From contig LS997564.1 of assembly GCA_000469685.2 (NCBI GenBank), positions 6,598,591 to 6,662,590 of the forward strand: a stretch of DNA of 64,000 nucleotides, given 5' to 3'. Shown piece by piece: positions 1 to 12,400 of the stretch (position 1 is its first letter; the number at the start of each line of letters is the position of its first letter). Position numbers and translations under genes: made by a program. The stretch comes from Haemonchus contortus. Lineage: Eukaryota > Nematoda > Chromadorea > Rhabditida > Trichostrongylidae. Below the pieces are notes generated by a model. It was not told the origin of the DNA and made no database searches. It saw only the letters and a program-made list of their open reading frames with translations.

Positions 1-457
1 AGGAGAGCAAGGTTGGTTGTTTACTGTTACTTCTACCTTCTTAAGTTCGGAAATGCATGATGAAGCAAACTGGTAGTTCCCCGTCAGTAATGAAGAAAAA
101 TGGTTATTACACAGGCGATTGCTAATATGATAATTAGTTCCCACGGTGACGTAGACTGTTGAACGGATCATCGCCACGCATGCAGTGACCAAATGATCTG
201 AAGTGACAAAGACGAAGTGGCCGCTTTGGTATCGGATACTAGCATAATCTTGGGGAAGGGCAATTGGCAAATAGAATTGGTTCCAAGTAACTCCTCTGGA
301 ATTGTGGGAATGTTACTGTGGTTGTTGTTGCTCGGCAATGCAAAGCACCCCTTCCAGCTCCGTGGTTTTGGTGCTAGACCTTTCTTGACTTTGAATAATG
401 CTCGTTAATGTGCTGGATATTATGTTTACTAACAAATAGCATTTTTGATATTTTTAG

Positions 458-3056
458 AAAAAGAAGAAAGCGCAGGTGTCGGTCATACACTCAAAAGTGA
501 AAGAAACCAAAGATAAGGAAGGCACTAAGGAAAAAACGGAACCTCAAGCACCAGCCTATGTAAAGCGTAAGTGCCGCCTTACTTGATCACTGTAGTGGAC
601 AGTCTCGATGGACAGTCTCGAAAAAAGCTTTATTTCAAGCTGCGAAAGCGAAGCACACCACCCAACAACAACAACAAGCTTCAACCAACGTCAAAAAGGT
701 GCAGCCCGTGGCTCCCATGCACAAATTAAGGTTTTTCTTCATTTTCATTAAGATTTTCTTCTGTTTCTTAGCAAGCTCCAAGTAAGATCTTCTGTGGTGA
801 AGTGAATCCAATGATGAACCTTTAGTGCAAAGCTCTCCATGTCTCCCAAGGCACCGACGAATCAACGAAAGAAGAGTAGTGGCTTCACGGAGGCCGATCG
901 GCGGCTGGCACGAGCTCAACAACTTATGGATGCTGATCTTGACCGACCTACCGTTCCCTCATCTGATACGGCTCCCATGTCTACATCGAATAATCCGAGC
1001 GCGAATGTTCAGCCTTCTGTTCGATCTGTTAGTTCAAAACGCGAAGAGAAACGTCGAGAAAGTGGCGAGCGCGAAAAAGCTGGTGCGATGTTTTGTTTTT
1101 TCTTTTTGAGAACGTTGGTTATTATCACTTTTTCAGAACATATTCGTCAGAAGCCCCAGCCTGTTCCAGTCGCTCCCGTCCAGCAAAAAAGGTCCACGTC
1201 ACCGATGATCACCGCAGACTCTTCAGTAGCGACTGCTCTTCCATCTACACCAGCATCTAATACCCAGCCCGCTGCCTTCACCGCTTCGTATAATGCGCCC
1301 ACATCGAGCACAATGACGAACTCCGTACCGATGTCTCGACCATCCGTTATTCCTGTTTCCGCTGTTCATCCAACGGTCTACCAAACAGCGATCACTGGAA
1401 CTGAACCTATTCCGATACCGGTCATGCTGCCTGTCATCCCAACTCTAATACCTGGTCTGACGTTACCAATCGGTGGAATGGACATGACAAGTGTTTCTTT
1501 GGGAGCACTGGCTGAATATTATGGTCAAATGGCTACCTATGACGAGTCAAACATGCCAGCCACTCCTACACCATCACTAGCTTCCAGTATCGGAACTGAC
1601 CGAACGGTAATTTATAGATTTTACGTTTTTCTGAGAACAGACAAAAGAATTACCGTAAAACTGATGCGTCCCTACAATGCTTTATAGGGAGGTTTGCGAG
1701 AGATGAATAACGACTTCGTCCGCTCACGACGCCATAGCGAAAGTGAACATAGTGTGGCGAGTGAGCTAAGTGCTGCTCCTGACTGGCTCGATGAAGTTGT
1801 TGGACCAGGTTTGTTTCTTTTTAGGGTTACCTTCATGCGTATCCTTTTAGCTTATCAGAATACTTTTTGTCTTTAGACGATGTGGATGATGATTTTTCGG
1901 CTATGGCGGCAGCAAGCGAATTCCTAATGAGTGCGTCTGGTGAAGATGCCAGCAGTAGCAGAGCTCAAACCCCTCAACCAGTCATTCGTCCAGCTGCCAA
2001 TATCCACCAGCCGCAGCAGCAGCAACAGCAGAAAAGACGAGTTCGCCGTGATAAACGCCGTCGTGGTGGAAGGAGTAACGGAAACGAAAGCGCTAGTAGT
2101 AGTGATAAAGTTTGTTTTGAAAAAAATCTTCAGTCAACAATTTATAAAGGCACTGTATGCTTGTTATTCAGTCGCATCGTAATGCAATTGGAGCTGAACG
2201 TGTTCCGAAGAAAACCCTAGCCGCTGAACTGAATGAAGAGCGACGTCGTCGAGAAGACGAATATTTGAAGAATAACAATGCAGGTGCGAAAGGATTAATG
2301 AACAAATATCGAAAGACTTCATTAAACTCAGAAAAAAAACCACTAAAGTTCATTATCATCAGGTCTGTAGAGGGTCTATAGGGTTTTAGTGATACCTTCG
2401 ATTAGAGCCACCCAATTATTTTCTTTAAAAGCAGAGGAGGGGGAAGGCATATCCCTGTGTACTGTGGATACATGTCTGCTCCTCATTTACTATTTCCTCC
2501 CATTTTCTTCTTGAGAGTTTTGACAATTACCTAGGCCCATTTACCAACCTTTACCTTTATGCGGTTGTGCAAAATTCAAAAAGAAAAAATTAAGTTTGAA
2601 CTCGATCGCATATAGTGATTCCAAATAGTCTAATTTTTCGTGCAGGTGGTCTTGGTGATTGGCCAATGCCGGATCTTCATCTCGGCTCACTCATTGAAAC
2701 GGACGAACGAGTTAGCGTAAGTGTTGTTGTTCTCTCCCAGTATTTCCCAGAACGACAATGTTGCAATTTAGGCAAGCTCAGCTCTGTGGCCTCCCACACC
2801 CATAGGATCACGAACATCGCTTGCTAGTCAATGGAATGACCACTCGAACATCACTTCATCATCTGCTGCTACGTCGGACGTGTCATATGACCCGATGTCA
2901 CTCGGGCTTTCGCTAGGACCTACAGTTGCACCAGTGGATCCAAATGCCCCATTCAACATCTTCGCAGGCGCCGACTTCAATCTGTGGTCGAACACCGGCG
3001 TTAGCGATTCGCATCATTCGTGGAGCAACAGTGGCGATAAACCAAACAAAAACTGA
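458..3056 (+). CDS. Low-complexity protein of unknown function, C-terminal part
   Basis: Nine exons join in frame: 458-566, 640-730, 826-1082, 1137-1606, 1688-1808, 1877-2109, 2172-2283, 2646-2716 and 2772-3056, with the stop TGA at 3054-3056. All introns are GT-AG and every phase agrees. The 582 visible residues begin with a lysine run and continue as Ser/Thr/Pro-rich sequence. Next come an acidic DWLDEVV...DDVDDDF segment, a polyglutamine tract followed by a very basic RRVRRDKRRRGGR patch, and an Arg/Glu-rich coiled segment (EERRRREDEY). The end is Trp/Asn/Ser-rich. No folded domain is visible, so this is probably the disordered tail of a larger nuclear or RNA-associated protein whose 5' exons lie left of the window. 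Bases 1-11 followed by GTTGGT could be the end of the preceding exon. I do not recognise the family. The exon chain is reliable; the function is unknown. Confidence 0.72.
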
Positions 3057-3408
3057 AGACACGCCAAGTCGGCTACTCTACTGCCTTACGTAGATCCCAA
3101 ATTTTTCACACCCCTCTCATTCGTTCCTTTCTTGTTCCTTTCACCAAATTTCTAACCCATCCAGTTACTAAAATTGAGTTTCTAAGAAGTTCCCGTATCG
3201 CATACTCGATGCATTTATGTTTTCATGCTGATACTTGCCATTCGCTAATCGTGCTTTGGCCTGCCCGCCTGTGCCGATCTTGTTGCATTCCCCGGTGTTG
3301 AGTCACGAATCCCTTCTACAGACGGAAAAACGGCGTTGATGTCGTGTTCTGCTGTTGAAACTTGAATGCTCTGATCGATGCTGACGAATCTGCCTGTCAT
3401 AGGCACTC

Positions 3409-3414
3409 AATAAA
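3409..3414 (+). terminator. Candidate polyadenylation signal AATAAA
   Basis: An AATAAA hexamer lies about 350 bases after the stop at 3056. It would close a 3' UTR of ordinary length for the preceding gene. No competing hexamer was noticed nearer the stop. Confidence 0.45.
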
Positions 3415-6161
3415 GATCTGACGACCATCTTCGATTTATCAGTAGTTATGAATGTCAGTTGAGGATTATGCACTGAACTCAAAATATGTTTACTCACGGA
3501 GTTCTATTGTAAAAACAACACAGAAGTAAGGTTCATTTCATAGTTCATTGTATTCGCGTATGTCTTCACTTTTCTTGAGTCAATCGTTATGAAAACTCTC
3601 ACTCCTAAAGGTTAGCATTTTTAGAACTGAACCATTGAGTGATCCGCATGAGTGTCTGCCCTTTTGACAGCACTTCAAAGGCTTTAATGGCATACACACG
3701 TACAAAAATTTGGTGTTTGAAAGATTTCTCTTCTCTTCTGAGTAATATATCATCGAAGCCTGAGAGCAAAAATCTTAATGAAAGAGGTGTGGACAAAATG
3801 CAGCAATCCTTGCTACCCAAGACACCTGTTTGAGGGTGACCAGAGCTTTCCTTTCTTAGTCTTTTGAATTCTTCTAGAAGAGCTTACATCTTTAACCGCA
3901 TGGACGTCCTATCACACAAATTCAAAAACGACTGAAAATCGGAATACCCATGGCGCAGTGAACATTAGTGAACACGATACGGCCACTGTGCTTGTCTAGT
4001 CCATGCACCCCTACTCCGCCGATCGGGAACAGCCGTTCTCCGGCATGTGTGCCAGCACCGCAGAGACTGAAACGAAAACTCAGTTCGGCACTCGGCTCCT
4101 ACAGTAACCCCCCGTCTTACCCCATCACCCACCCCCGTGTCCTTGCCCAAAGCCCTTTTCGACGCGTGAGGGGTGAAAATTTGCGTGTTAACACGTGCCG
4201 GGTTACTGTAAAAGCCGAGTGCCAGACTGAATTTTCGTTCCTGCAATGCGGAGCTTAATATGGGAGGGAGTGGTAAGTTTTACCCGAAAATCGCATTGCT
4301 CTCGCCGCATCCGTTCGCGCGACTTAGAAGGGAATATTGGGATTCGCAGATGAAGGATAAGGTAGCCGCCGCAGCTGCCCCCCATACGGAGGACTAGTCG
4401 TGGTGCACCACAACTGTTGCAGAGCTCCTTTACTCACTTTCCTGATCCATGTCCTAGAAGCTGGCTCCCGGCATCCACCACCACGCCCAATCACTCTTAT
4501 CACGCCTTGAGGCCATAGGTAGATAGAGATCATTTGAGAAGTGGAGAGAGCAGAGTGCTAGGTAAAGAAGGATATAGCTGATCAGTGATAAGAGGCAGAT
4601 AAGCAATCTTGTGAGACACCGTTGGAAGGCAGAGAGTACAGGCGATGAGGGTAAAGGGAAAAGCAAAAGATAATTGATTGAGAATTTCATGTTGAGGCAA
4701 TCTTTAACCTGTCAGGACATGACCTTACATGAATGCCTGTGGAATGGCATTTTTTATCAAGGCCCGTCAGGAAGCGATCAGGGAATTCGATCATACGCAG
4801 TGATAATAAGTGATGAAAGTTGGTAAAGGAGAGTCCCGTTTCTAGTGTTTACCAGCCGGTACACAGGCCATTGCATTCATTACCCCACACGAAGTATGGC
4901 CTATTTAGTCTAGAAGGATATATTGCAAAGCTCTAGGCGTAAATCAATTCCGTCTGAGGGATGCGCACCGCACACGACTTCCATCAGAATCGCAATCGCA
5001 TTGAATGCGAATGAGACCGAAACAGTGGCATGCGATGTCCAGCCGATGTATGTACAAGCCAGTGCTTTTATCCTCCCAGACGAGTCTAGTACCGATTACC
5101 CCACCCTGGAGGGATGGGAGGCTTGGTTGGCTTTAGCGGATATCGATCCGAAAATCGAACCCGTGACCCTTGCCACTACCACCACGACCTCCGGCTTATT
5201 CAGAATGGGATTAGAATCGCGCCATGCTCGCTGCATCCGTGAAGGGAGCAGCTATATGTTTATACAGAATCTCCTATAATCGGACCTCTTTTACAGGGCG
5301 CCGGTCAAAAAATCGTGAACTTGCAGCTGAACTGGCAGTCGGTTCGAACATTTGGGAAACGTGGAATCGCATCTCCTACCAGGTTTTCGAGTATGCAAAA
5401 CTCATGTATGGTTACTCAGAATTGTAATTATGTAACTACATCCATTTCCATCAAAGTCATTAGTAATAAGCACAATGCATCTTATGGCTACCTTAACTTC
5501 TTGAGCGCTCACAATATAGACGCACACAGAAATATAATAATACTCAGAAAATGCGAACAGGCCGACTTCACAGCACGCTTACCCATAGATTACTCAAGAT
5601 TTTTGCGGATGCGAGGGACACTGCTCAGAGTTTGAGAATACAACTCTTATGAAGGGAGTGCTGAGCAGCATTATTCGAGCAGCTTCTAGTTTACTATATT
5701 GATAAGCTGGAATAGTTTTCAAGGAGTCATCATTGTGTTAATGAGGAGCAGCTAGCTTTTTCTGCGAAAAGATCGAGAGGACAGTTCCATTTCAGCGCAA
5801 TTGTTCATGACGACGCTCGCCAGGCCCACGACAATGCATCCTTCCAAGCGAACAACACTTGGCTTTGTGTGCCTCAGCTTATATCGAACCTCGCTTGTCT
5901 AACCAGCGTTGCTGCTGTTTCGAATGGGGTGAGGCTCAAGAGCTTACAATGACCCCTCACCTAAACTGGATTCTGAATGGAGAAGTATTCAGCCTGGTGA
6001 AGCACTGCGACGTGAACTCATGAACGAATCTGCAGAAGCAGGATCGACCGCCTCCAATATGGTGGAACGAACTTTTCTTCCTTCCAATAAACTCGATAAC
6101 TTGGCAAAAACACCTGTGACTTGCACAGCATTCGTTTTACAGCTGACTGTAGTGTTTTCAG
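3415..6161. other. Gene-free stretch with one foldback
   Basis: No exon chain could be supported. Short open frames around 3965-4260 come from a foldback repeat, and the 118-codon frame at 4923-5279 has no recognisable content or splice context. The right part may contain unrecognised 5' exons of the gene that follows. Confidence 0.4.
4069..4241. repeat. Foldback (inverted-repeat) element
   Basis: The arm AACGAAAACT...TACAGTAACCC at about 4071-4112 is repeated in reverse complement at about 4199-4241 (GGGTTACTGTAAAAGCCG...TTTTCGTT). There are only a few mismatches over about 40 bases, around an AT-poor spacer. No protein is encoded. This is typical of a non-autonomous DNA transposon or MITE. 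Confidence 0.7.
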
Positions 6162-8963
6162 CCACGAACCTTGATGAATCTTATTGGAGAAGAGTTGCGA
6201 CAGTGGGAAAATGCTCTTCATTCATCTTCAAAACCAGGTATGGCTAGTGGCAGGGCCAGTACCGATAAAAAGCAATAGTTCTTTCTTAACTAGCCGATTG
6301 GTCGATAATCTCTCTCTGGGACCAACTCATACCTACAAACAGTATAGGGTTTAGCTTTGAAGTAAATCACAATGAGTTCGACCATGGAACAAATCTCGAA
6401 AATCTCAACAGCCCTTTCCAAGGTAGTATCGAGGCAATGAAAGTGTCCAAAGTGCCAAGAGAATATGTTCGAATGATTGCTACCCTTCAGGGCTGTTTTC
6501 ACTCGCTCGTCGTATCCTTGTTCATCCCAAGTTCACCAAATCCTATGCATACAACACTTTTGCTGCACTAAATAGTCTAGGAGTAGAAATGAAAATCCTC
6601 GAAGGACCGAGCGAAATGGTTCAATGGATTCAAAAGAGCCTAAAGGTAGGTGATAGTGAGTATCATATCAAAAATTTCTGAGCAAGGCATATAGCTCAAC
6701 TTCCCTCAAAACGAATACCGTATTCTACAGTACAATACTACAGGGACTATTCTGTATCAGGACATTTCCAGCTCACAACACTTTTGACCTGTCCATTTGA
6801 ACTATGGAGAGGTGGCGATCCTCATATGAAAAAAGAGGCAAGTTTCCTTTGCGCTGCGCTCTAGGGTTCCTGTAAGTGATGGAGCAACACCCGTCACCTC
6901 CTTGGTGAATTTCAGACCATAAAAGAAACCATGACTCGTGACATCATACTGGCCAAATCAAATCAACGATGCCCGATATTCGCATGGGCCAGCCATTACC
7001 AGGTTGAAACTAGTTCTCCTGACAAAAACAGCACCCATAGAAGATTCTCCGATTGAATTTACGCTTTCAGATAACCTTCAAATCAGGCATTTTTGAATCA
7101 GAGTCCGTCTTCACAAGGAGCGGGGTGGCCGACGTAAGTAAAATCGAAGTTTTGAATGAACCTATTCTGCTGCTATTGCCGTCTATTGATCAGGGAACTC
7201 ATATCCTCTGCACCAGAGGCCAAATTCAAAAGCTCCATAGCTCGGAGCTCCAAACTTCTATTATATTATCACGTATTTATACAATCTTCCACAAGCCGAT
7301 AAGCATTCTAGAAAGTAGACTCGACGATTCCGATTTCGATACGCAGCTGATCAGTTCTACACATTACCAATGCTGAAAATAGTCTTTCACCAACCTATTT
7401 AGCCTTTTTCTACTCAACAGAAAGTGAATGCCGACCTTCTTACAACTAATCGGTGCACAATGCCTACCCTCTTAGTCGTACCCAATTCCAGGCGAAAGGA
7501 GAGGAAATGTATGTTCGTTTCCACAGCGATAGACCGAAGATGAGGTACTGTAGTTGCGGTAAGTCCCTTGTACCTACATACAAAAGTTGAATCGCCTTAA
7601 GTGCTTATTTCGCTTTGATGGGCACTGAGCTCATCAAAGATCACTTTCATAACGGATAGACTGATTTTTCTTTGTAAGAGACTGATCACGGTGGTTTAAG
7701 GACGTACTGGAATACTAGAGGTGCCAACCAATGCGCCCAATGTCTTTCTGTACTTTGTCACCGACGTAGAAAGATCGACAAGTGGTCCTCAACTTGTTGA
7801 TATGATCAGAGAAGTGCAAAAGGTATTTAGAGAGATCGATATCAACAAAGAACGTTGTACGAGTTGTTCTAGACAAGGCCTGAAACTCATACAGCATACA
7901 TTCCAATATGGTGGCCTCACAATAGTGTATCTAACATTGCTAAAGGCATTAAGGTAAGTCGTAGAAGCTCGTTGTACCTAGAAACTCCTATTCATCCCTG
8001 ACGATCCCAAGAATTTTAGAACTCACTGGATGCAGAGCCTATTTTTTCACACGGAGGTTTTGGTGACTTTGCTATGGAAGATGCAGAAGTAACTTGAACT
8101 TTCATTTTCAGCATTTGGCAAATTGGAAATTAAGGGAACGGGGCACAGCGGATCTAGTGGCTCCTGCCCTTTAACGCCTTCCATTATCACGCCCTAATCA
8201 CTTGCCAGTAAAAGTGTTTCCATTCAGTAGAGGACAAAGAAAGTTCCTATGATTCCAACTACGTTGTGAAGCATTATCACCTGTTATCACCCTCTATCAC
8301 TCGCCATACCTGCACTTGCTCCGCCCCTATGTCCTCCGTAAGAGGAAGAGTTCAGTGGTGTTCTAGCACTGGTTCCGTGATTTATGGGGCCGTTTGTTCT
8401 AGCATTTTCTATCAGACGTTAAAGGGGATATGACGCAGGTATGGATCTGCGGTCAAACTACAAACCAGCATATAGAGCGATACAACTAATTGAAAATAGA
8501 TTGACTCGTTACTTTACTGCTTTGATCAATCATTTAACAGGCAAGCGCCGAGTTCAGCAGGAAATTCACTTCAAGTATTCAACACTTTGATACAATAACC
8601 GTGTTCCATACTCCGGATACGACTAGTATGTACGTAACTGGCGACATTTCTTTTCAAGCAGAATATCGTACACCTCGTTACGAGAAGATAATTAGCCGTT
8701 CTTTTAGACAACGCATGGTTTTGAAGTCACCTCCTTTCAACGTAGCCCATATTAAATGTCCCTACACAGTGATCATTTACGACGACAAGAAGAAAATGCC
8801 GGTTTATTTTGGAAGGTCTCACGACGTATACATTGCCTTAACATCTCTCAAACAATGGTTCTCCAGAATTGTGCGCCCGAAAGCTGTGGATACGAAGACG
8901 CATAGCGAACGTGAAAAGGATGAAGATAAGCCAAGACCAAATCGATGGTGTCGCCTGTCGTGA
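6162..8963 (+). CDS. Unrecognised multi-exon gene
   Basis: Proposed exons are 6162-6237, 6491-6645, 6772-6837, 6916-7002, 7071-7133, 7492-7558, 7701-7822, 8020-8088 and 8541-8963 (stop TGA 8961-8963). Phases agree throughout. The intron after 6837 uses GC as donor (GAG|GCAAGT), a known minority class in nematodes. The start is not found; upstream exons are probably unrecognised. The product is a soluble-looking alpha/beta protein. Recognisable stretches are an opening helix (GEELRQWENALH), a hydrophobic strand APNVFLYFVTD, and a Lys/Arg-rich tail. I could not assign a family. The long frame at 7701-7953 leaves open whether residues after 7822 are exonic. An alternative exon around 7194-7315 was dropped because its phase does not fit. 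Confidence 0.55.
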
Positions 8964-9471
8964 TAGCCGTCAAAATGCTCGTTTTCAAACCTAACTCCAT
9001 CACATATAACTTTCCATTGTAACTTCTTATCGGATGCACTAATAGACTTAACGAATCTATTCTCTAAAATTAAAAAAGTAAAATATCAATTTTACGGTGT
9101 TGGTCGCTTGCCGCTGAACGGCTAAAGCTTTCAGCAAAGTCTATTATTTTTCATAAAGCGTTTTACTGTTACAACTTAAGAAACATAGAGGTATACATAC
9201 ATAATCGCAATGAATTTCCAACCCAAGGCCGCCTTTTACGACCAACCAGTGATACTGATCACATGCGCGTATTAAAATCAATGCCTACCTCATAGTACAC
9301 GTGCTGGTGAGCGCACTGAAACGTGAAAAAAGCATAATATGCTGCAACGGGAAAGCGCCAAGTTAGAGATAGGATCATCTGACTCCCATAAAAGGAAGCG
9401 CTTTGGAAAGACACCTACTCAAAAGTTGGCTACAACAAAAAAGTGGCAGAAAGAAAAAATTAGTCAAGAAG
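8964..9471. other. Convergent intergenic spacer
   Basis: About 500 AT-rich bases separate two convergent genes, the plus-strand gene ending at 8963 and the minus-strand gene ending at 9472. I see no canonical AATAAA for either gene and no coding sequence. Confidence 0.4.
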
Positions 9472-12400
9472 TCACCGCGACAACCTGATCCATGAACGTT
9501 TCAAGAAGATACCAAGTAGAACACCTGACAGTGAGAATAGTAAGAATTCGCTCCAAACAAATGGACAGATTGGCCACAGCGAACACAATCTTCTGACTGA
9601 AACCGACCTGAAAAAAAAACTTAAGAAGCTGCCAAAATTGGTCAAAATTTTGTCTTTGTGGGCAATCAACATCATACTCCTCCCGAACTTTGACACTGTT
9701 TTGAATCTACAGGAATAGTTCAATTTGACTTTCTTCAATAACAACAGTGACACGTAATGAAACGAGGATGGAAAATGAGAAAACCTATCATTCACGTCAA
9801 GTAGAGGACGGAAGAGATTCATATTGATCGAACGCACAGAAATCTTCCCTTCTTCCAAAAATTTACAGTACTTACGCTCTGTTCCCAACCGTCGCGTTAG
9901 CCAACCGTTGTTCTTCGAGTTGCTTTGCAATTATTAGTCGAGCCTTGAAATATGAGAAGAAAAGATGAAAAAGTTATCATCTGCTCGTCCACAAAATAGT
10001 AGGCCACTCTATTTCATCAGTCATTTCCTGGGTATTTAATTCGGCCAACAAATTGGTTTGCTACATGACCGTGTAGCCGCCCACTGCAATATTGTCGTTG
10101 CCCCAAGACGCGCTAGGGTTCGACTACTGTCACAAAAATCACGCAATGTCGTGTTTATATGACTCACTTAAAAAATTTTCGAGTTGCCCATTGTGCTAAT
10201 TATTTTCTGTACAAGTCGTTGCTTTAAGAATACAAACTTACTTTGTTGAGTTCTCGGATATCTTTTATCTCGTCGCCCTCTACATAGAAAATGTGATCCG
10301 GAGCTATCTGGTACAACTGAAATCCGCTTGTTCAACGTACTCCAAAGATGTCGATGAATAACAAAAAAATGATTCTGATTTTCTTTTCTTATAGAAAGGC
10401 CAGAATAGTTATGACTTGGAGTTACACTGGATACTGTTCATGAGTTAAGCCGCTGCTATATTTGAATGAGTTCGTATTCAAAGAAGGTTGGAGATGTGGA
10501 GGACCACCTGACTGGACATTGCTGTAGCATGCTGCCACACTATGTAATTGCAAGTCGTTTGATCGCCACAAACTCGGCGACGTATTGAAAAGTCGATCTC
10601 CTTATGTGCAGTGACACATTGTTAACTACTCAACGAAAAGCTTCTAAACTCACATTGCCAACTCTTTGCCGCACTTCGATTTCGACAAGAAAGCGCTCGT
10701 CATTCACGCTATCCGGATGCCCTCTCACGGCGTGAAATTTGATTCTGGCTAGTCGCACAGGAAGACGGGGGAAAATTCCCGAGCTGGTACAGAAATCAAA
10801 TGCTTGCCGCATTCTGTCTCGTTGTTTTCTCGATATTTGGTAACCTATTACCTGAAAAGGAAGTGATACTGAAATGAACACTCTTGACAACGAAGAGTTC
10901 CATTTCTTCCAGTTGGGAAGGTGGGATTGACATCACTCAGAAATACCATCGAATATCAGTAACTAATGAATAATAAATCATGAGTTACCTCGTTACCTGA
11001 TCCAAGGCCGATCACCCACTGCAAGCGACGCTTGGAGTTCAATGCTGCGCAGATTACGGTTTGAATTGTACGGGTAGTCAACTCTCTAAGCCGCTGTGGT
11101 TCCCATGCGAGAGTCCAGGTATCCGGTTTAAACTAAAAGCACAACCTGCAAAGTTTTCGTAGACAAAGCTTAATTCATAACTTGCCTTGTATTTAGCTCC
11201 ATATGAGAACTTTTCGCAGACAAGGTCTACTAACAACTCCTCTGTCCCTAGTTCAGCGAGTTCCAAGCAACAAGTACTTTTTAACTGCAAACTAAGAAAC
11301 TTTAACGAAAAAATTAAAAATAAAAAGCAAAGTCGTTATGAAAAACCCACGTGATTTATACATTTTGAAACGTAGCACCTATGATGCGAAGCGGTGCGGT
11401 ACTGTTCATTCTTGAAAATTGGCGACTGCTTTGTGAGCTATGTTAAACGAAAAAAAAAACAAACAAAAGACTCACTTTATTGGTATCGTCTGGATTTCTC
11501 ACTTCCTCGCCAGTCACGAACAAGCGATTAGCACCGTACAAAGGTTCCGTTGGCTTCCTTGATAAAAAGCTAACTAGTTGGCAAGCTCACAATTGTGGTG
11601 GGTCCGAGCCAGAGGGAAATATGCACTGCATAGGCCTCAGAATAATGCCAGCTGGGGTGTGGGTACATTCACCCAGAACTGGATGGACGCGGCAAATCGC
11701 GCGGCGAAATTTGTGGCGATTTAACCGACTTTAGCGCTTATCATTCGGGCCCAAATTCGAAGTAGAAATGATTAGTACGATCATCTGACCATACTAATGT
11801 ACTCTACTTCAAGTTTGCGCCCGAATGATAGGTGCCAAAGACGTCCTTAACGCCACGAATCTCGCCGCGCCATTTGCCGCGTTCACCCAGTCCTGGGTGA
11901 ATGTTCCGTCCCCCTGCCAGCTGTGACGTGCAGCAGTCCAGCTGGGGTGCAGCGTACAAAGGAAGGAAAAACATGAACTAACCTCTTTTTCTCGGAGAAA
12001 TCCGTCTGTTCGAGCAGATCGCTAAAGCTGCACGTCGCTTTAGCTGTCGATGCTGAATTTGCTGAGATTGACAGCTTGCAATGTAAAGCGCATTATTAAC
12101 AAAACTTGAGTAAGATTTCGCAACACTACCAGGTTTTCGAAAGCTTGGAGCAAATACGACTTCCGAGGTTAGCGGCTCATCTCCGGAACCACGTACTTGG
12201 TCCACAGCCTCACTCAAATACGGTAAACATTCATCATCTCCCTGAAGAAGTAGTAAAATAAAACACTATTATCATTACCAGAAATCGTTTCGGGGAATTT
12301 TTACGGCAAAGATTTGTGAATGTTCAAAAAACGGTGATTTCCTGAGCCCTGGATTACTCCCTTATGTGCCGAAATCTCTAATAAAATTAGAGATGCTGAT

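Noticed and set aside
772..781. Ten-base micro-exon between 731 and 825
   Set aside because: Direct joining of 730 to 826 keeps the reading frame; including the micro-exon breaks it.
3965..4258. Overlapping frames of 93-96 codons on both strands
   Set aside because: They lie over a foldback element and mirror each other; no splice context or motif.
7194..7376. Open frame after an AG at 7193 as an extra exon of the 6162-8963 gene
   Set aside because: Its possible donors give a phase that does not fit the next exon, whereas skipping it joins 7133 to 7492 in frame.
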